DNA of 64,000 nucleotides, taken from assembly GCF_001298465.1 (NCBI RefSeq), contig NZ_CP012541.1, forward strand, positions 558,001 to 622,000, in the 5' to 3' direction. Position numbers and translations under genes: made by a program. Under the pieces are notes generated by a model. The model was not told the DNA's origin, searched no databases, and was given only the letters and a program-made list of their open reading frames with translations. This document shows, one piece after another, positions 1 through 9,685 of the stretch; within the stretch, counting starts at the first letter, position 1; each line of letters starts with the position of its first letter. Source of the stretch: Campylobacter concisus (GTDB taxonomy: Bacteria > Campylobacterota > Campylobacteria > Campylobacterales > Campylobacteraceae).

Positions 1-914
1 CTTGAGCGTTCAAAAATATCGATAACATCGATCATTTTTAGATCGTATCTAAGATCAGGCTTGTCTGAGCCGTAAGTCTCAGTGGCCTCTTTGTAGCTCA
101 TGCGTCTAAATGGCGTTTTGATGTCGTGTCCGCAGGCTTTAAAGATATCTTTTAGCATCGTCTCAGCCATATTTATGATATCTTCTTGCTCGACAAAGCT
201 CATTTCGATATCTATTTGAGTAAATTCTGGTTGGCGATCAGCCCTTAAGTCTTCGTCGCGGAAGCATTTTGCGATTTGGAAATATTTATCAAAGCCAGAA
301 CACATCAAAAGCTGTTTAAATAGCTGTGGGCTTTGTGGGAGTGCATAGAACTGGCCCGGATATACGCGACTTGGCACTAGGTAGTCTCTCGCACCTTCTG
401 GAGTTGCGCGTGTTAAAACCGGAGTTTCAAACTCGATAAAGCCCATTTTATCTAGGCTGTTTCTAGCTGCGATCGCCGCACGAGAACGCATTTTAAATAT
501 ATTTTGCAAGCGTTCACTTCTAAGGTCTAAAAAGCGGTATTTTAGCCTAATGTCCTCATTTACGCTCTCATCGCCTATCATAAATGGTAGCGGCTCGCTT
601 GGATTTTCGATGATTAGCTCACTTACTATTACTTCTATCTCGCCAGTTTTTAGCTTTGGATTGGTTAGCCCTTCGCCTCTAGCTCTTACTTTTCCTTTTG
701 CTTTTAAGACATATTCATCTCTTACTTTTGCAGCCACGTCATGTGCTTCTTTGCTATCAGCCGGATCGCAAACTAACTGTATAAGCCCACTAACGTCTCT
801 TAAGTCGATGAAAACAACGCCGCCGTGGTCTCTATATGTGTTTGCCCAGCCACAAAGTATTACTTCTTTACCGATATCAGCTTTGCTAAGATCGGTGCAA
901 TAATGACTTCGCAT
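1..914 (-). CDS. aspS: Aspartyl-tRNA synthetase, N-terminal part (cut by window edge)
   Basis: Class II synthetase that charges tRNA with aspartate in the cytoplasm. The reverse strand from an ATG at 912-914 reads about 304 residues before the window ends, so roughly the first half of a family of about 580 residues is present. An N-terminal OB-fold anticodon-binding domain comes first (residues about 1-105). The class II core follows, with the motif-2 stretch [14 protein letters not shown] near residue 215. A GGAGC Shine-Dalgarno lies 6 bases before the ATG. It diverges from nadK. Epsilonproteobacterial AspRS enzymes are often non-discriminating (also charging tRNA-Asn); that is family knowledge and not tested here. 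Confidence 0.95.
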   Translation of the reverse strand, partial: MRSHYCTDLSKADIGKEVILCGWANTYRDHGGVVFIDLRDVSGLIQLVCDPADSKEAHDVAAKVRDEYVLKAKGKVRARGEGLTNPKLKTGEIEVIVSELIIENPSEPLPFMIGDESVNEDIRLKYRFLDLRSERLQNIFKMRSRAAIAARNSLDKMGFIEFETPVLTRATPEGARDYLVPSRVYPGQFYALPQSPQLFKQLLMCSGFDKYFQIAKCFRDEDLRADRQPEFTQIDIEMSFVEQEDIINMAETMLKDIFKACGHDIKTPFRRMSYKEATETYGSDKPDLRYDLKMIDVIDIFERS

Positions 915-944
915 AAAATGCTCCTTTGCAATGTTTTTTAGGCA

Positions 945-950
945 ATTATA
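945..950 (-). promoter_or_regulatory. Candidate -10 box of aspS
   Basis: A perfect TATAAT on the reverse strand sits 31 bases before the aspS ATG, inside the 92-base gap shared with nadK. The stretch just upstream is A/T-rich, as is usual for vegetative Campylobacter promoters, which lack a clear -35. No transcription start was measured. Confidence 0.45.
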
Positions 951-1006
951 GTCGCTTTTTTCTTTTGAAAAGCTTTGTTAAAATAAAATATGTTACAATC
1001 ATTTAC

Positions 1007-1882
1007 ATGAAAAATGAACAAAAATCTAATACTTTTTGCACAAAAAAAGTAGGACTTATTGCTAAAGATTATCCATTATTTAGGCAAGATTTAGAAAAAT
1101 TAGAAAAAATTTTAAAAAAGTATAACGCAGAAATTTTGCTTGAAAAAAATTGTGCTAAGCGCATAGAAAAAAGTGGTTTTGAGCTTATAAAATTGGCCAA
1201 AGAGTGTGAATTTCTGATCACTCTTGGCGGAGATGGCACGATCATTTCAACTTGTAGAAAGCTAGCCCACATCTCGCCACTTGTCCTTGGCATACACGCT
1301 GGTAGACTCGGATTTCTAACTGACATAATGATTAATGAGAGTGAGAAATTTTTTAAAGACTTTTTTGATGGTAAATTTGAGGTAGAAATGCCTTTTATGC
1401 TCGATGTCACGCTTCACAAAAATGATGGCAAAACTGAGCAAAAAATAGCATTTAACGATGCAGTCATCGTTAGTAAAAATGGCGGTTCGATGACACATAT
1501 CGAGGCACTTTTAAATGAAAAATATTTTAACTCATATTTTGGAGACGGCGTTATAGTGGCGACACCTGCTGGAACAACGGCATATAACATGAGCGCAAAT
1601 GGCCCTATTATCTATCCATTAAGCGAGGTTTTTACAGTAACTCCTATCTGCTCGCACTCACTCACGCAACGTCCAGTTGTGCTTACCAAAAATCACACGG
1701 TTAAATTTAGAACAAAAAGCGACGCCATTTTAGTAATAGACGGCCAGGACCGCTTCGATATGAGTAAAATTTCAGCCGTTAGCATGAGCCTTAGCGATAA
1801 AAAAGCGAGGCTGATACGCCATATTGGTAGGGATTATTTTCAAATTTTAAAAGAGAAACTTCACTGGGGTTATAATGATTGA
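1007..1882 (+). CDS. nadK: NAD kinase
   Basis: Phosphorylates NAD+ to NADP+ in the cytoplasm using ATP or polyphosphate. The protein is 291 residues, normal for the family. The nucleotide-binding GGDGT motif is at residues 74-78, and a [19 protein letters not shown] segment follows near residue 183, which is the second NAD kinase signature. The open frame extends upstream to an ATG at 926, but the ATG at 1007 gives the family's usual N-terminus, and the extra 27 residues run into the shared promoter region. It overlaps recN by 8 bases, so the two are translationally coupled. Confidence 0.93.
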   Translation: MKNEQKSNTFCTKKVGLIAKDYPLFRQDLEKLEKILKKYNAEILLEKNCAKRIEKSGFELIKLAKECEFLITLGGDGTIISTCRKLAHISPLVLGIHAGRLGFLTDIMINESEKFFKDFFDGKFEVEMPFMLDVTLHKNDGKTEQKIAFNDAVIVSKNGGSMTHIEALLNEKYFNSYFGDGVIVATPAGTTAYNMSANGPIIYPLSEVFTVTPICSHSLTQRPVVLTKNHTVKFRTKSDAILVIDGQDRFDMSKISAVSMSLSDKKARLIRHIGRDYFQILKEKLHWGYND

Positions 1883-3395
1883 TCGAATTTTGATTAAAGA
1901 TTATCTAAATTTTAAAAATGTCGAGCTAAATTTCAAAGAGGGTCTCAGCGTATTTACGGGCGTTAGTGGTGCAGGCAAGTCCGTGCTAATGAGCGCGATC
2001 ATGGCTGTTTTTGGGCTAAAAGATAGCGATGCAAGGCTCATTGAGGCTGACGTGGAGCATAAATTTGAGCTTGATGAGTTTGGCATAGAAAACGAAGAAG
2101 TTAATATCTTTAAGCTTTTAAAAGATAAAAGCACGAGATATTTTATAAATCAACAAGCCATCTCAAAGAAAAATTTAGCCCAGGTAGCGCGTGAGCATAT
2201 CAAATATCTCTCGGCAAAAGAGGCAAACGAGTTTGAAAATGAGAAATTTCTAAATTTGCTTGACAGGCTAGAAATTTCGAAAAATGAGAAATTTAAAGAG
2301 ACAAAGCAGGAATTTGAAGAGGCCTTTTTGGAATTTTCTAAAATTTCAAAAGAGCTAGCCACCATAAAAGAGGAAGAGAAAAAGGTCGAGGAGCTAAAGG
2401 AGCTTGCTAGCTTTGAGATCGAGAAGATAAGAAGCGTTGGGCCTAAAAAAGGCGAGTTTGAAGAGCTTATGGAGACTAAAAAAAGGCTTAGTAAAAAAGA
2501 TAAGATAAATGAGGCGTGGGCTAGAGCTGATCGGATATTTGAGTTAGAGCATAGCGTAAATGAGGCGCTAAGTATCAGCGACCTTGATAATGGCTTTTTT
2601 GAAGATGCAATGAACGAACTAAGGGTTGCAAGAGATAGCCTAAATATGGAGGAGCTTGACGATATTGACGTGGAGAGCGTGCTTGATAGGATAGAAGCTC
2701 TTAATGCCATTATTAGGCGTTATGGCAGCGAAGAAGAGGCCTTAGAAGTGCTTGATAAAAAGGAAAAAGAGCTTGCCAGATATGAAAATTTAAGCTTTGA
2801 AAAGAGTGAGCTTGAGAAGAAATTTGAAATTTTAAGTAAAAAGGCAAATGAGCTTGCCAGCGCTTTAAGCAGGGCAAGGGGCGTAAATTTAAAAGAGCTT
2901 GAGGCGATGATAAATTTATACCTAAAAGAGCTTTATATGCCAGATATTACGCTGAGTATTGAGGCTAAAAAGCTTGATATCTTGGGCGCTGATGAAATTT
3001 GTCTAAATTTAAACGAGACCTCACTTAAAAATTTAAGCTCAGGCGAGCTAAACCGCCTAAGGCTAGCCTTCATATCTGCCTCTAGCGAGATCACAAAAAC
3101 TGGCGGTGATGTCATCATTTTAGATGAAATAGATGCAAATTTAAGCGGAAAAGAGGCGATGAGCATCGCAAATGTCTTGCTTAAGCTTGCAAATTTTTAT
3201 CAAATTTTTGCCATTTCACATCAGCCGCAGCTCAGCTCAAAGGCAAATTCGCACTTTTTAGTAGAGCGTCATGGAGAAAACTCGGTCGTAAGAGAGCTTG
3301 ATAAAGATGAACGAGTGAGCGAATTAGCACGTATGATAAGCGGTGAGCACATAAGTGAAGAGGCAATAAATTTTGCTAAAGGGCTTTTAAAGTAG
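1875..3395 (+). CDS. recN: DNA repair protein RecN (short form)
   Basis: SMC-like ATPase that helps organise broken DNA ends during recombinational repair. At 506 residues it is about 50 shorter than E. coli RecN, as is typical of epsilonproteobacteria. Walker A GVSGAGKS is at residues 29-36. A Lys/Glu-rich coiled-coil region fills the middle (about 140-345). The ABC signature [13 protein letters not shown] is near residue 385, Walker [12 protein letters not shown] near 414 and the switch histidine ISHQPQ near 447. All catalytic elements are intact. It starts inside the end of nadK. Confidence 0.92.
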   Translation: MIDRILIKDYLNFKNVELNFKEGLSVFTGVSGAGKSVLMSAIMAVFGLKDSDARLIEADVEHKFELDEFGIENEEVNIFKLLKDKSTRYFINQQAISKKNLAQVAREHIKYLSAKEANEFENEKFLNLLDRLEISKNEKFKETKQEFEEAFLEFSKISKELATIKEEEKKVEELKELASFEIEKIRSVGPKKGEFEELMETKKRLSKKDKINEAWARADRIFELEHSVNEALSISDLDNGFFEDAMNELRVARDSLNMEELDDIDVESVLDRIEALNAIIRRYGSEEEALEVLDKKEKELARYENLSFEKSELEKKFEILSKKANELASALSRARGVNLKELEAMINLYLKELYMPDITLSIEAKKLDILGADEICLNLNETSLKNLSSGELNRLRLAFISASSEITKTGGDVIILDEIDANLSGKEAMSIANVLLKLANFYQIFAISHQPQLSSKANSHFLVERHGENSVVRELDKDERVSELARMISGEHISEEAINFAKGLLK

Positions 3396-3421
3396 CTTAA
3401 TTTAAATTATTAATTTAAGCT
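3394..3421 (+). terminator. Weak hairpin after recN
   Basis: The inverted repeat AGCTTAA...TTAAGCT overlaps the recN stop and encloses an AT-only loop. There is no clean T-run after it, so termination is only possible. It would separate nadK-recN from cbrR. Confidence 0.3.
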
Positions 3422-3483
3422 TTGTAAATAAATTTATTTGATAAAATCGCCACTAATTTGATAAAAAATTTTGTAGGAATAAT

Positions 3484-4740
3484 ATGGAAAGAATCCTTGT
3501 AGTTGATGATAATAAGGCGTTAGCAAAGCTGATTGTTATGCAAATGGAAAAGACCATTGATGAGATGGCAATTGATGTCGCATATAGTTTTGCCGAGGCT
3601 CAAATGCTAATTAATGAGCATGACAAAGATTATTTTATGACTATTTTGGATTTAAATTTGCCAGATGCTCCAAATGGCGAGATCGTTGATTATGCACTTT
3701 CCAAAGGGCTTTCGGCTATCGTTTTAACAGGTAGCATTGATGATGAAACAAGGCAAAATTTTATAAATAAAGATATTGTGGATTATGTTTATAAAGGAAA
3801 TATGGACGATATCAACTATATCTTCCAAATGATAAATAGACTGAGCAAAAATAGACAATACAAGGTTTTGGTTGTTGAAGACTCGCTTCCTTTTAGAAAT
3901 ATGATAAAAAAGATATTAACCAGCCTTCAGTTTAAGGTTTTGGCCGCAGCTCACGGCGAAGAGGCAATGAACTATTTTGCGGATAATCCTGATATAAATC
4001 TTATAATAACTGATTATAGAATGCCGGTAAAAGACGGTCTTGAAGTTTTAAAAGAGGTTAGAAAAGAAAAAGATAAAAATAGTCTTGGTGTAATCGTTAT
4101 GACATCGCCTAGCGAAAAGACTGACGCATCAATATTTTTAAAAAATGGTGCGAGCGATTTTATAGCAAAACCATTTTCAAAAGAAGAGCTGATATGTCGT
4201 GTTAATAATACGATTGAAGCGATGGAAAATATAAATAAGATAGCAAATTTTGCAAATCGTGACTTCTTGACCGGGGTTTATAATAGAAGATTTTTTTATT
4301 CTGACGTGGAAGAGTATATCCAAGCAGCTGAAGAGACCAATGAGCCTTATGCTTTTGCAATGATTGATGTTGATTATTTTAAGAAGATAAATGATACATA
4401 TGGCCATGATGGCGGAGATAGGATACTAAAATCAATCGCAAAAATTTTAAATGACAATACAAAAGGAAGTGATATCGTTGCTAGATTTGGTGGCGAAGAG
4501 TTTTGTGTTGTACTTAAAAAGATAAGCCAAGAAGAAGCTGTCAAATTTTTTGTAAATTTACGAGCCAAAGTGGCTGAAAATGAGGTAGTTATAAAAAAAC
4601 AAAAAATAAGAGTTACTATATCTATAGGTGTATCTTTTGGCAATGGGCATTGCGAGATAGACGATATGCTTGAGGCTTGCGATTCGGCACTTTACACCGC
4701 AAAAGAAAATGGTAGAAACAGAGTAGAAATAGCATTATGA
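3484..4740 (+). CDS. cbrR: Response regulator with two receiver domains and a GGDEF domain (CbrR-type diguanylate cyclase)
   Basis: Predicted cytoplasmic signalling protein that makes cyclic di-GMP under phosphorelay control. Receiver 1 (about 1-120) has the acidic pair D8/D9, phospho-acceptor D56, T82 and K104. Receiver 2 (about 126-245) has E132/D133, acceptor D177 and K229. A GGDEF domain fills 255-418, with an intact active site GGEEF at 336-340. The inhibitory I-site, normally RxxD five residues upstream, reads KGSD (327-330), so its arginine is absent. The architecture and the neighbours recN and tatD match C. jejuni CbrR, which affects bile resistance. No histidine kinase is adjacent. 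The stop overlaps the tatD start (ATGA). Confidence 0.88.
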   Translation: MERILVVDDNKALAKLIVMQMEKTIDEMAIDVAYSFAEAQMLINEHDKDYFMTILDLNLPDAPNGEIVDYALSKGLSAIVLTGSIDDETRQNFINKDIVDYVYKGNMDDINYIFQMINRLSKNRQYKVLVVEDSLPFRNMIKKILTSLQFKVLAAAHGEEAMNYFADNPDINLIITDYRMPVKDGLEVLKEVRKEKDKNSLGVIVMTSPSEKTDASIFLKNGASDFIAKPFSKEELICRVNNTIEAMENINKIANFANRDFLTGVYNRRFFYSDVEEYIQAAEETNEPYAFAMIDVDYFKKINDTYGHDGGDRILKSIAKILNDNTKGSDIVARFGGEEFCVVLKKISQEEAVKFFVNLRAKVAENEVVIKKQKIRVTISIGVSFGNGHCEIDDMLEACDSALYTAKENGRNRVEIAL

Positions 4741-5522
4741 TTATAGATACACATTGTCATTTGGATAGTAAAATTTACGATCCTGACCTTGATAAAATTT
4801 TAGATGAAGCTAGAAATTTAGGGCTAAAAGGCTTTATTATCCCGGGAGCTGATATCAATGATTTACCAAAAGCGGCTAAAATAGCGCATGAAAATTCTGA
4901 CATTTTCTTTGCCGCTGGAGTTCATCCATATGATAAAGAGAGTTTTAGTATTGAAATTTTAAGAAATTTTGCCAAAGATGAAAAGTGTGTGGCGATTGGT
5001 GAATGTGGTCTTGACTACTTTCGCTTACCAAAAGATGAAAATGAAAAGATAAAAGAAAAAGAGGATCAAAAACGTATTTTTTTAGCTCAACTTGATTTGG
5101 CTGTTGAGTTAAAAAAACCCGTTATTCTTCACATTAGGGAGGCTAATGAGGACTCTTTTAATATCTTAAAAGAGTATGCACCAAAGCTTGAAGCTGGAGC
5201 GATTTTGCATTGTTATAATGCTTCACCACTTCTTTTAGAGCTTTGTAAATTTGGGAATTTTTACTTTGGCATAGGCGGTGTTTTAACATTTAAAAATGCT
5301 AAAAATTTAGTCGAAATCTTGCCAAAAATCCCATTTGATAGGATAGTTATTGAAACTGACGCTCCTTACCTCACGCCAGAACCAAATCGCGGCAAGAGAA
5401 ATGAGCCGGCGTTTACGACATTTGTTGCTAAAAAGATAGCTGAAATTTTAAACCTTGAGTTTGAAGTTGTTTGTGAAAAAACTTCAAATAATGCCAAAAG
5501 GTTGTTTAAGTGCTTTGCTTAA
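4737..5522 (+). CDS. tatD: TatD-family metal-dependent DNase
   Basis: TIM-barrel metallohydrolase of 261 residues, normal length. The metal-binding THCHLD motif is at residues 4-9, the metal-bridging glutamate lies in IGECGLDY near residue 86, a histidine in ILHIREA near 131, and the ETDAPYLTPEPNRGKRNEP signature near 204-222. The family degrades DNA from 3' ends and takes part in repair or turnover. It shares 4 bases with cbrR, so the two are co-translated. Confidence 0.92.
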   Translation: MIIDTHCHLDSKIYDPDLDKILDEARNLGLKGFIIPGADINDLPKAAKIAHENSDIFFAAGVHPYDKESFSIEILRNFAKDEKCVAIGECGLDYFRLPKDENEKIKEKEDQKRIFLAQLDLAVELKKPVILHIREANEDSFNILKEYAPKLEAGAILHCYNASPLLLELCKFGNFYFGIGGVLTFKNAKNLVEILPKIPFDRIVIETDAPYLTPEPNRGKRNEPAFTTFVAKKIAEILNLEFEVVCEKTSNNAKRLFKCFA

Positions 5523-5586
5523 ATTTTGAGCGTTGCACTTGTTTAAGATGCTAGCATCTTAAGTTTTGACACGAAAAAGGATAGAA

Positions 5587-6798
5587 ATGAAAGCAATGCT
5601 TAAAATATTTTTAATGTTTGCATGTAGTACCTTGCTACTAGCAAATACGCCTGAAAAGAGCTCATACGACACTCAGGTAAAAATTTTAAAAGAGCTGGAT
5701 ATTGACGCTAGCTTTATGAAGACTTCTCACTATGCAAAGATGAGGCAAGGTATCAAACAATCACAACTTGAAACATTTGCAGAAGCTCTAAAAAATGGTT
5801 ATATGTATATACCGATGGTAAAAGAGCAGATCAAAAAATCAGGCGTACCTGAGTCATTCTTTTATCTAGCTATGATAGAATCAGGCTTTTCAAATCACAC
5901 AGTCTCAAACGCAAAAGCTACTGGCATGTGGCAGTTTATGGAGCAAACGGCTAGACTGCATGGTCTAAAGGTAGGACAGTATGTCGATGAGAGAAAAGAT
6001 CCAGTAGAGTCTACTATTGCAGCAACAAATTATCTAAAGTCGCTTAAAAATCAATTTGGCAAGTGGTATCTAGCAGCTATGGCCTATAACTGTGGCGATG
6101 GAGCCTTAAAAAGAGCCATACAAAAAGCTGGCACAGATGACCTTGTAACGCTTCTTGACGCAGAGAAAAAATACCTTCCAGCCGAAACTAGAAATTTTGT
6201 TATCAAAATTTTAAGAGCAGCATATACCGCAAAAGACGCGGACTTCTTGATGTCTAAAGATTCATCTTTATTGAACATAAACGGAGGACTAAAGCTTGTA
6301 AAAGTAAAAGTACCTGGCGGTACAAATTTAGCTCAAATAGGCGATAGTATCGGCCTTAGTACAAAAAAGATGAAAAATAACAACCCGCATTTAAAATTTG
6401 TATTTACTCCACCAACTCTAAAAGATTATTATGTTTATATCCCTGAAAATAAAAAACAGCTTTTTGCAGAAAATTTCAAGCCATTTAACGGTAAAAATAA
6501 TTTTTATACCTACGTTGTAAAAAAAGGCGAAACATTACTTTCTATCTCTAAAAAAACAGGTGTTAGCCATAGGGCGATTAAAGATTATAATGATCTTAGT
6601 ACAAATGCGGTAAGTTATAATCAAAAACTAATTATTCCATTTTCCGCACAAAATAAATCTCAAAACTATATAGTCCAAACTGGTGATACGATAGCTTCTT
6701 TATCTAAGAAATTTAATGTGAGCGAAAAAGATTTAAAAGATGCAAATTCTTTTGCTAGTTCAAATTTAAATGTTGGAGCAAATATTGTCATACCATAA
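5587..6798 (+). CDS. mltD: MltD-like lytic transglycosylase with two LysM domains
   Basis: Periplasmic enzyme that cleaves peptidoglycan glycan chains, leaving anhydro-muramic ends. A signal peptide ends near residue 20. An SLT/GH23 domain (about 80-200) carries catalytic E98 in AMIESGFS, followed by ATGMWQFM and AYNCGDGAL. Two LysM repeats close the protein (about 310-352 and 361-403). The start at 5587 was chosen over an in-frame ATG at 5566, because AAGGA precedes it and the signal peptide then begins properly. The 3' end overlaps rlpA by 29 bases if rlpA begins at its ATG. Confidence 0.88.
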   Translation: MKAMLKIFLMFACSTLLLANTPEKSSYDTQVKILKELDIDASFMKTSHYAKMRQGIKQSQLETFAEALKNGYMYIPMVKEQIKKSGVPESFFYLAMIESGFSNHTVSNAKATGMWQFMEQTARLHGLKVGQYVDERKDPVESTIAATNYLKSLKNQFGKWYLAAMAYNCGDGALKRAIQKAGTDDLVTLLDAEKKYLPAETRNFVIKILRAAYTAKDADFLMSKDSSLLNINGGLKLVKVKVPGGTNLAQIGDSIGLSTKKMKNNNPHLKFVFTPPTLKDYYVYIPENKKQLFAENFKPFNGKNNFYTYVVKKGETLLSISKKTGVSHRAIKDYNDLSTNAVSYNQKLIIPFSAQNKSQNYIVQTGDTIASLSKKFNVSEKDLKDANSFASSNLNVGANIVIP

Positions 6799-7642
6799 GA
6801 GCCTAAAATTTTATATAGGACTAAGTTTTACTCTTCTAGTTACTGGTTGCTCTTGGAGCGGGGCACCATTTACACCAAGTGGCCCAACTAATGTAAGGGG
6901 CAACAATTCAGCTTCTATCCAAAAAGCAACAATGAGACCTTACACGATAAATGGCAAAACATACTACCCAACCGTTGTAAGTGTGGGTGATAAGGCAAGT
7001 GGCACAGCAAGCTGGTATGGTCCAAATTTTCATGGTAAAACAACCTCAAACGGCGAAATTTATAATATGTACAATATGACTGCAGCACACAAAACTTTGC
7101 CGATGAATACGATCCTTAAAGTAACAAATTTAAGAAATCAAAAAAGTGTTATTGTGCGTGTAAACGATCGTGGACCTTTTGTGGCTGATAGAGTTTTAGA
7201 CCTTTCAAAGGCGGCTGCAACCAAACTTGATATTATCGGTACAGGTACAGCTCCAGTCAGTATGGAAGTCATAGGCTTTAATGAAGATATAAATGCTGTT
7301 GCAAGCATTAACACTCAAACAAAACCGACAAGCACTGGCATAAAAGTGCCAAATCCAGTCTCACCCACAGCCCCAACTGGAGGCATCGTGATCTCATCAG
7401 AGCAGAGAGTCGTGGGTGGAGATTTTATGGTGCAAATTGGCTCATTTAAAAACATTGAGGGCGCAAACAGATATCAAAGAGAGCATCAAAGCATAGATGG
7501 CTACAAGTCGGTAGTCAGGACATTTACTATAGACGGCTCGACCATTTATAGGGTATTTTTGAATGGCTTTAGAAGCGAGGACGAGGCTAGGGATTACGCA
7601 AGAAGCGGTAAATTCCAAGGTGCATTTATAGTAAGAGGTTAG
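6770..7642 (+). CDS. rlpA: RlpA-like septal lytic transglycosylase lipoprotein
   Basis: Predicted lipoprotein (lipobox LVTGC near residue 27 from the ATG) that acts on glycan strands lacking stem peptides at division sites. A double-psi beta-barrel RlpA domain (about 75-175) contains ASWYGPNFHGKTTSNGE and RVNDRGPF. A proline-rich linker follows, then a C-terminal SPOR domain (about 218-290, starting DFMVQIGSFKN) that binds denuded glycans. The start is uncertain: the ATG at 6770 lacks a Shine-Dalgarno, whereas a TTG at 6785 has GGAG 6 bases upstream and still yields a good lipoprotein signal. It follows an MltD-like enzyme, so the pair forms a glycan-remodelling unit. Confidence 0.87.
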   Translation: MLEQILSYHKSLKFYIGLSFTLLVTGCSWSGAPFTPSGPTNVRGNNSASIQKATMRPYTINGKTYYPTVVSVGDKASGTASWYGPNFHGKTTSNGEIYNMYNMTAAHKTLPMNTILKVTNLRNQKSVIVRVNDRGPFVADRVLDLSKAAATKLDIIGTGTAPVSMEVIGFNEDINAVASINTQTKPTSTGIKVPNPVSPTAPTGGIVISSEQRVVGGDFMVQIGSFKNIEGANRYQREHQSIDGYKSVVRTFTIDGSTIYRVFLNGFRSEDEARDYARSGKFQGAFIVRG

Positions 7643-7645
7643 GAC

Positions 7646-8233
7646 GTGAGAGAAGGAATTTTAGAACTAACTAGAAACACAAAAGAGACTCAAATTTCAA
7701 TGAAGCTTAAAATTTACGGCTCTGGAGTTGCAAAAATAAGCACTGGCATAGGTTTTTTTGACCACATGCTTGAGGCATTTACCAAACACTCATTGCTCGA
7801 TCTTGAAATTTCATGCAAGGGCGATACGCATGTTGATTTTCATCACAGCGTTGAGGATGTCGGCATAGTTTTGGGTCAGCTTTTAAAAGAGGCCTTATAT
7901 CCTTTAAGTGGCGTTGAGAGATTTGGCGAGGCGAGCGTTGTTATGGATGAGGCAGCTGTTTTTTGCGCGCTAGATCTTAGCAATAGAGCCTACCTTGTAT
8001 ATGAAAATTTTATACAAAATGCCAAAGTAGGAGAGTTTGACACTGAGCTTGTGGAGGAATTTTTTAGGGCAGTTGCTGTAAATTCTGGTATCACGCTTCA
8101 TCTAAATCAAATTCGTGGTAAAAATACTCACCACATCATTGAGGCTACTTTTAAATCATTTGCCGTCGCACTTCGCAGAGCGCTTGCTAAAAACGTAAGG
8201 ATTGGCACACCAAGCACAAAGGGTGTTTTATGA
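7646..8233 (+). CDS. hisB: Imidazoleglycerol-phosphate dehydratase
   Basis: Sixth step of histidine synthesis, IGP to imidazole acetol phosphate, by a Mn-dependent enzyme. The monofunctional 195-residue form has no N-terminal phosphatase. The metal-binding motifs are present: GIGFFDHMLE near residues 35-44, DFHHSVEDVGI near 68-78 and a late ATFKSFAVALRRAL. The start is a GTG three bases after rlpA, preceded by GAGGTTAGGA. The stop overlaps the kdsC start. A histidine gene inside a cell-envelope cluster is unusual; the rest of the pathway is not in this window. Confidence 0.95.
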   Translation: MREGILELTRNTKETQISMKLKIYGSGVAKISTGIGFFDHMLEAFTKHSLLDLEISCKGDTHVDFHHSVEDVGIVLGQLLKEALYPLSGVERFGEASVVMDEAAVFCALDLSNRAYLVYENFIQNAKVGEFDTELVEEFFRAVAVNSGITLHLNQIRGKNTHHIIEATFKSFAVALRRALAKNVRIGTPSTKGVL

Positions 8234-8718
8234 TAGAGATTATATTTTTAGATGTTGATGGCTGCCTAACTGATGGCAAGATCATCTATAATGCAAACGG
8301 CGAAGAGCTTAAATTTTTTGATGTAAAAGATGGCTATGCGATAGAAAGCTGGCTAAAGCTTGGCAAAAAGGTGGCTATTATCACTGGTAGAAAGTCAGCC
8401 ATCGTTGAGCGAAGAGCAGAGGATCTAAAGATAAATCACGTCTATCAAGGTGTTAGTGATAAATTTGAAGTGGCGAGTGAGATATTAAAATTTGAAGGGC
8501 TTAACTTTAAAAACGCAGCAGCTATCGGCGATGACTACAATGACTATAAAATTTTAAATGCAGTTGCTTGGAGCTTTAAGCCAAAAGATGCGATAAAAGA
8601 GCTTGATGTAAAGACAAAACTAAAGCACAAAGGTGGCAATGGCGCGGTTAGAGAGATGATCGAGCTTATTATAAAATCAGAAAATTTATATGACGAGTGG
8701 TCGAAGCGTTGGTTGTAA
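8230..8718 (+). CDS. kdsC: 3-deoxy-D-manno-octulosonate-8-phosphate phosphatase (KdsC, HAD family)
   Basis: Removes phosphate from KDO-8-P during synthesis of the LPS inner core sugar KDO. This is a compact 162-residue capless HAD protein. Motif I DVDGCLTDG holds the nucleophile D8 and D10, motif II is ITGRK near residue 54, and motif IV GDDYNDYKIL is near 98. Coupled by ATGA overlap to hisB. It is followed immediately by the lptC and lptA homologues, the same grouping as kdsC-lptC-lptA in E. coli, which supports the call over a generic HAD phosphatase. Confidence 0.9.
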   Translation: MIEIIFLDVDGCLTDGKIIYNANGEELKFFDVKDGYAIESWLKLGKKVAIITGRKSAIVERRAEDLKINHVYQGVSDKFEVASEILKFEGLNFKNAAAIGDDYNDYKILNAVAWSFKPKDAIKELDVKTKLKHKGGNGAVREMIELIIKSENLYDEWSKRWL

Positions 8719-9236
8719 AAATTTTCTACTTCGTCGTGGCTATTTTTAGTGTCGTGATGATATTTTTGGCGGCTCAAGATCCATATCTTGCAAATGTTTT
8801 AAAGATCGATACAAAGATATCAAATATGCAGATAAATGATGTGATAGATTATGAGATAAATTCCACAAAAATAAGCGGAGTCTATGAGGCTGACGAGCTA
8901 AATAGATACAATGATAAAGATGAATTTTTGAGTTTTAAAGCAAAAATTTTAAGAGGAAATTTAAAACATTTTCTAAGCTCAGACAAAGCAATCTCACAAA
9001 ATAATGAAATCATCTTTCAAAAGAATGCGAACTATGAAAACAACGATAGTTTGAGATTTATAAGTGACGAAGTGATATATGGAACAAAAACAAAAATAGT
9101 AAGATCTGAAGCAAATTTCACAGTCACTAGAAACGGCGATAAGGCACTAGGTGAGAGCGGAAGCTACGATCTAAATAAAAAACAAACGCAGATAAAAGGG
9201 TTAAGGGCATGGGTAGAAGAAAATCAGCGATTTTAG
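8697..9236 (+). CDS. lptC: LptC-like LPS export protein
   Basis: Bitopic inner-membrane protein expected to link the LptBFG transporter to LptA. It is 179 residues, with one N-terminal membrane segment (about 6-24) and a periplasmic beta-rich domain. Sequence recognition is weak because LptC diverges quickly; the call rests on topology and on its place between kdsC and lptA. The start is a GTG at 8697 inside kdsC; a TTG at 8709 is possible. The end overlaps lptA by 28 bases. Confidence 0.72.
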   Translation: MVEALVVKIFYFVVAIFSVVMIFLAAQDPYLANVLKIDTKISNMQINDVIDYEINSTKISGVYEADELNRYNDKDEFLSFKAKILRGNLKHFLSSDKAISQNNEIIFQKNANYENNDSLRFISDEVIYGTKTKIVRSEANFTVTRNGDKALGESGSYDLNKKQTQIKGLRAWVEENQRF

Positions 9237-9685
9237 CGGTGATATTGGGTTTTACATTTTTAAATGCAGAGCAAGTTGAAATCACATCAAATGATTTTTT
9301 TGCAGATGAGAATAAGCAAACTAGTGAATTTATAGGTAATGTAAATATCAAAAAGGGCTCATTTGATGAGCTTAAGGCAGATAAGGTGGTCGTCTATTTT
9401 GACAAAAAACGCCAACCTATAAAATATGTGGCTACTGGCAATGCAAGAGCTAAAATTTTTATAAAAGATAAGCACTACGACGGCAAAGGCAATACTCTTA
9501 CATATGAGCCAGTAAAACAGATCTATACTGTTAGTGGAAATGGCTATTTGCATGAAGTAGAAACTGATAAGAATGTTTATGGTGAAAAGATCGTTGTCAA
9601 TCAAAAAGATGGCACGTATAGTGTAAATAGTGATGAGAAAAAACCTGTTAAATTTATCTTTCAGGTAGAGGAAAAAGATAAGTGA
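9209..9685 (+). CDS. lptA: LptA/OstA-family periplasmic LPS transport protein
   Basis: Periplasmic bridge protein that carries LPS toward the outer membrane. It is 158 residues with a signal peptide ending near FLNA (residue 20). The OstA-type repeat pattern begins VEITSNDFFADENKQTSEF and continues with the recurring D-K-V-V-V-Y-F type strands. It overlaps lptC upstream and engB downstream (GTGA overlap), so kdsC to engB is a single transcription unit. Confidence 0.85.
   Translation: MGRRKSAILAVILGFTFLNAEQVEITSNDFFADENKQTSEFIGNVNIKKGSFDELKADKVVVYFDKKRQPIKYVATGNARAKIFIKDKHYDGKGNTLTYEPVKQIYTVSGNGYLHEVETDKNVYGEKIVVNQKDGTYSVNSDEKKPVKFIFQVEEKDK

Noticed and set aside
2150..2710. Long reverse frame inside recN
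   Set aside because: Ser/Phe/Leu-rich shadow of the Glu/Lys-rich coiled coil of RecN; recN is complete on the other strand.
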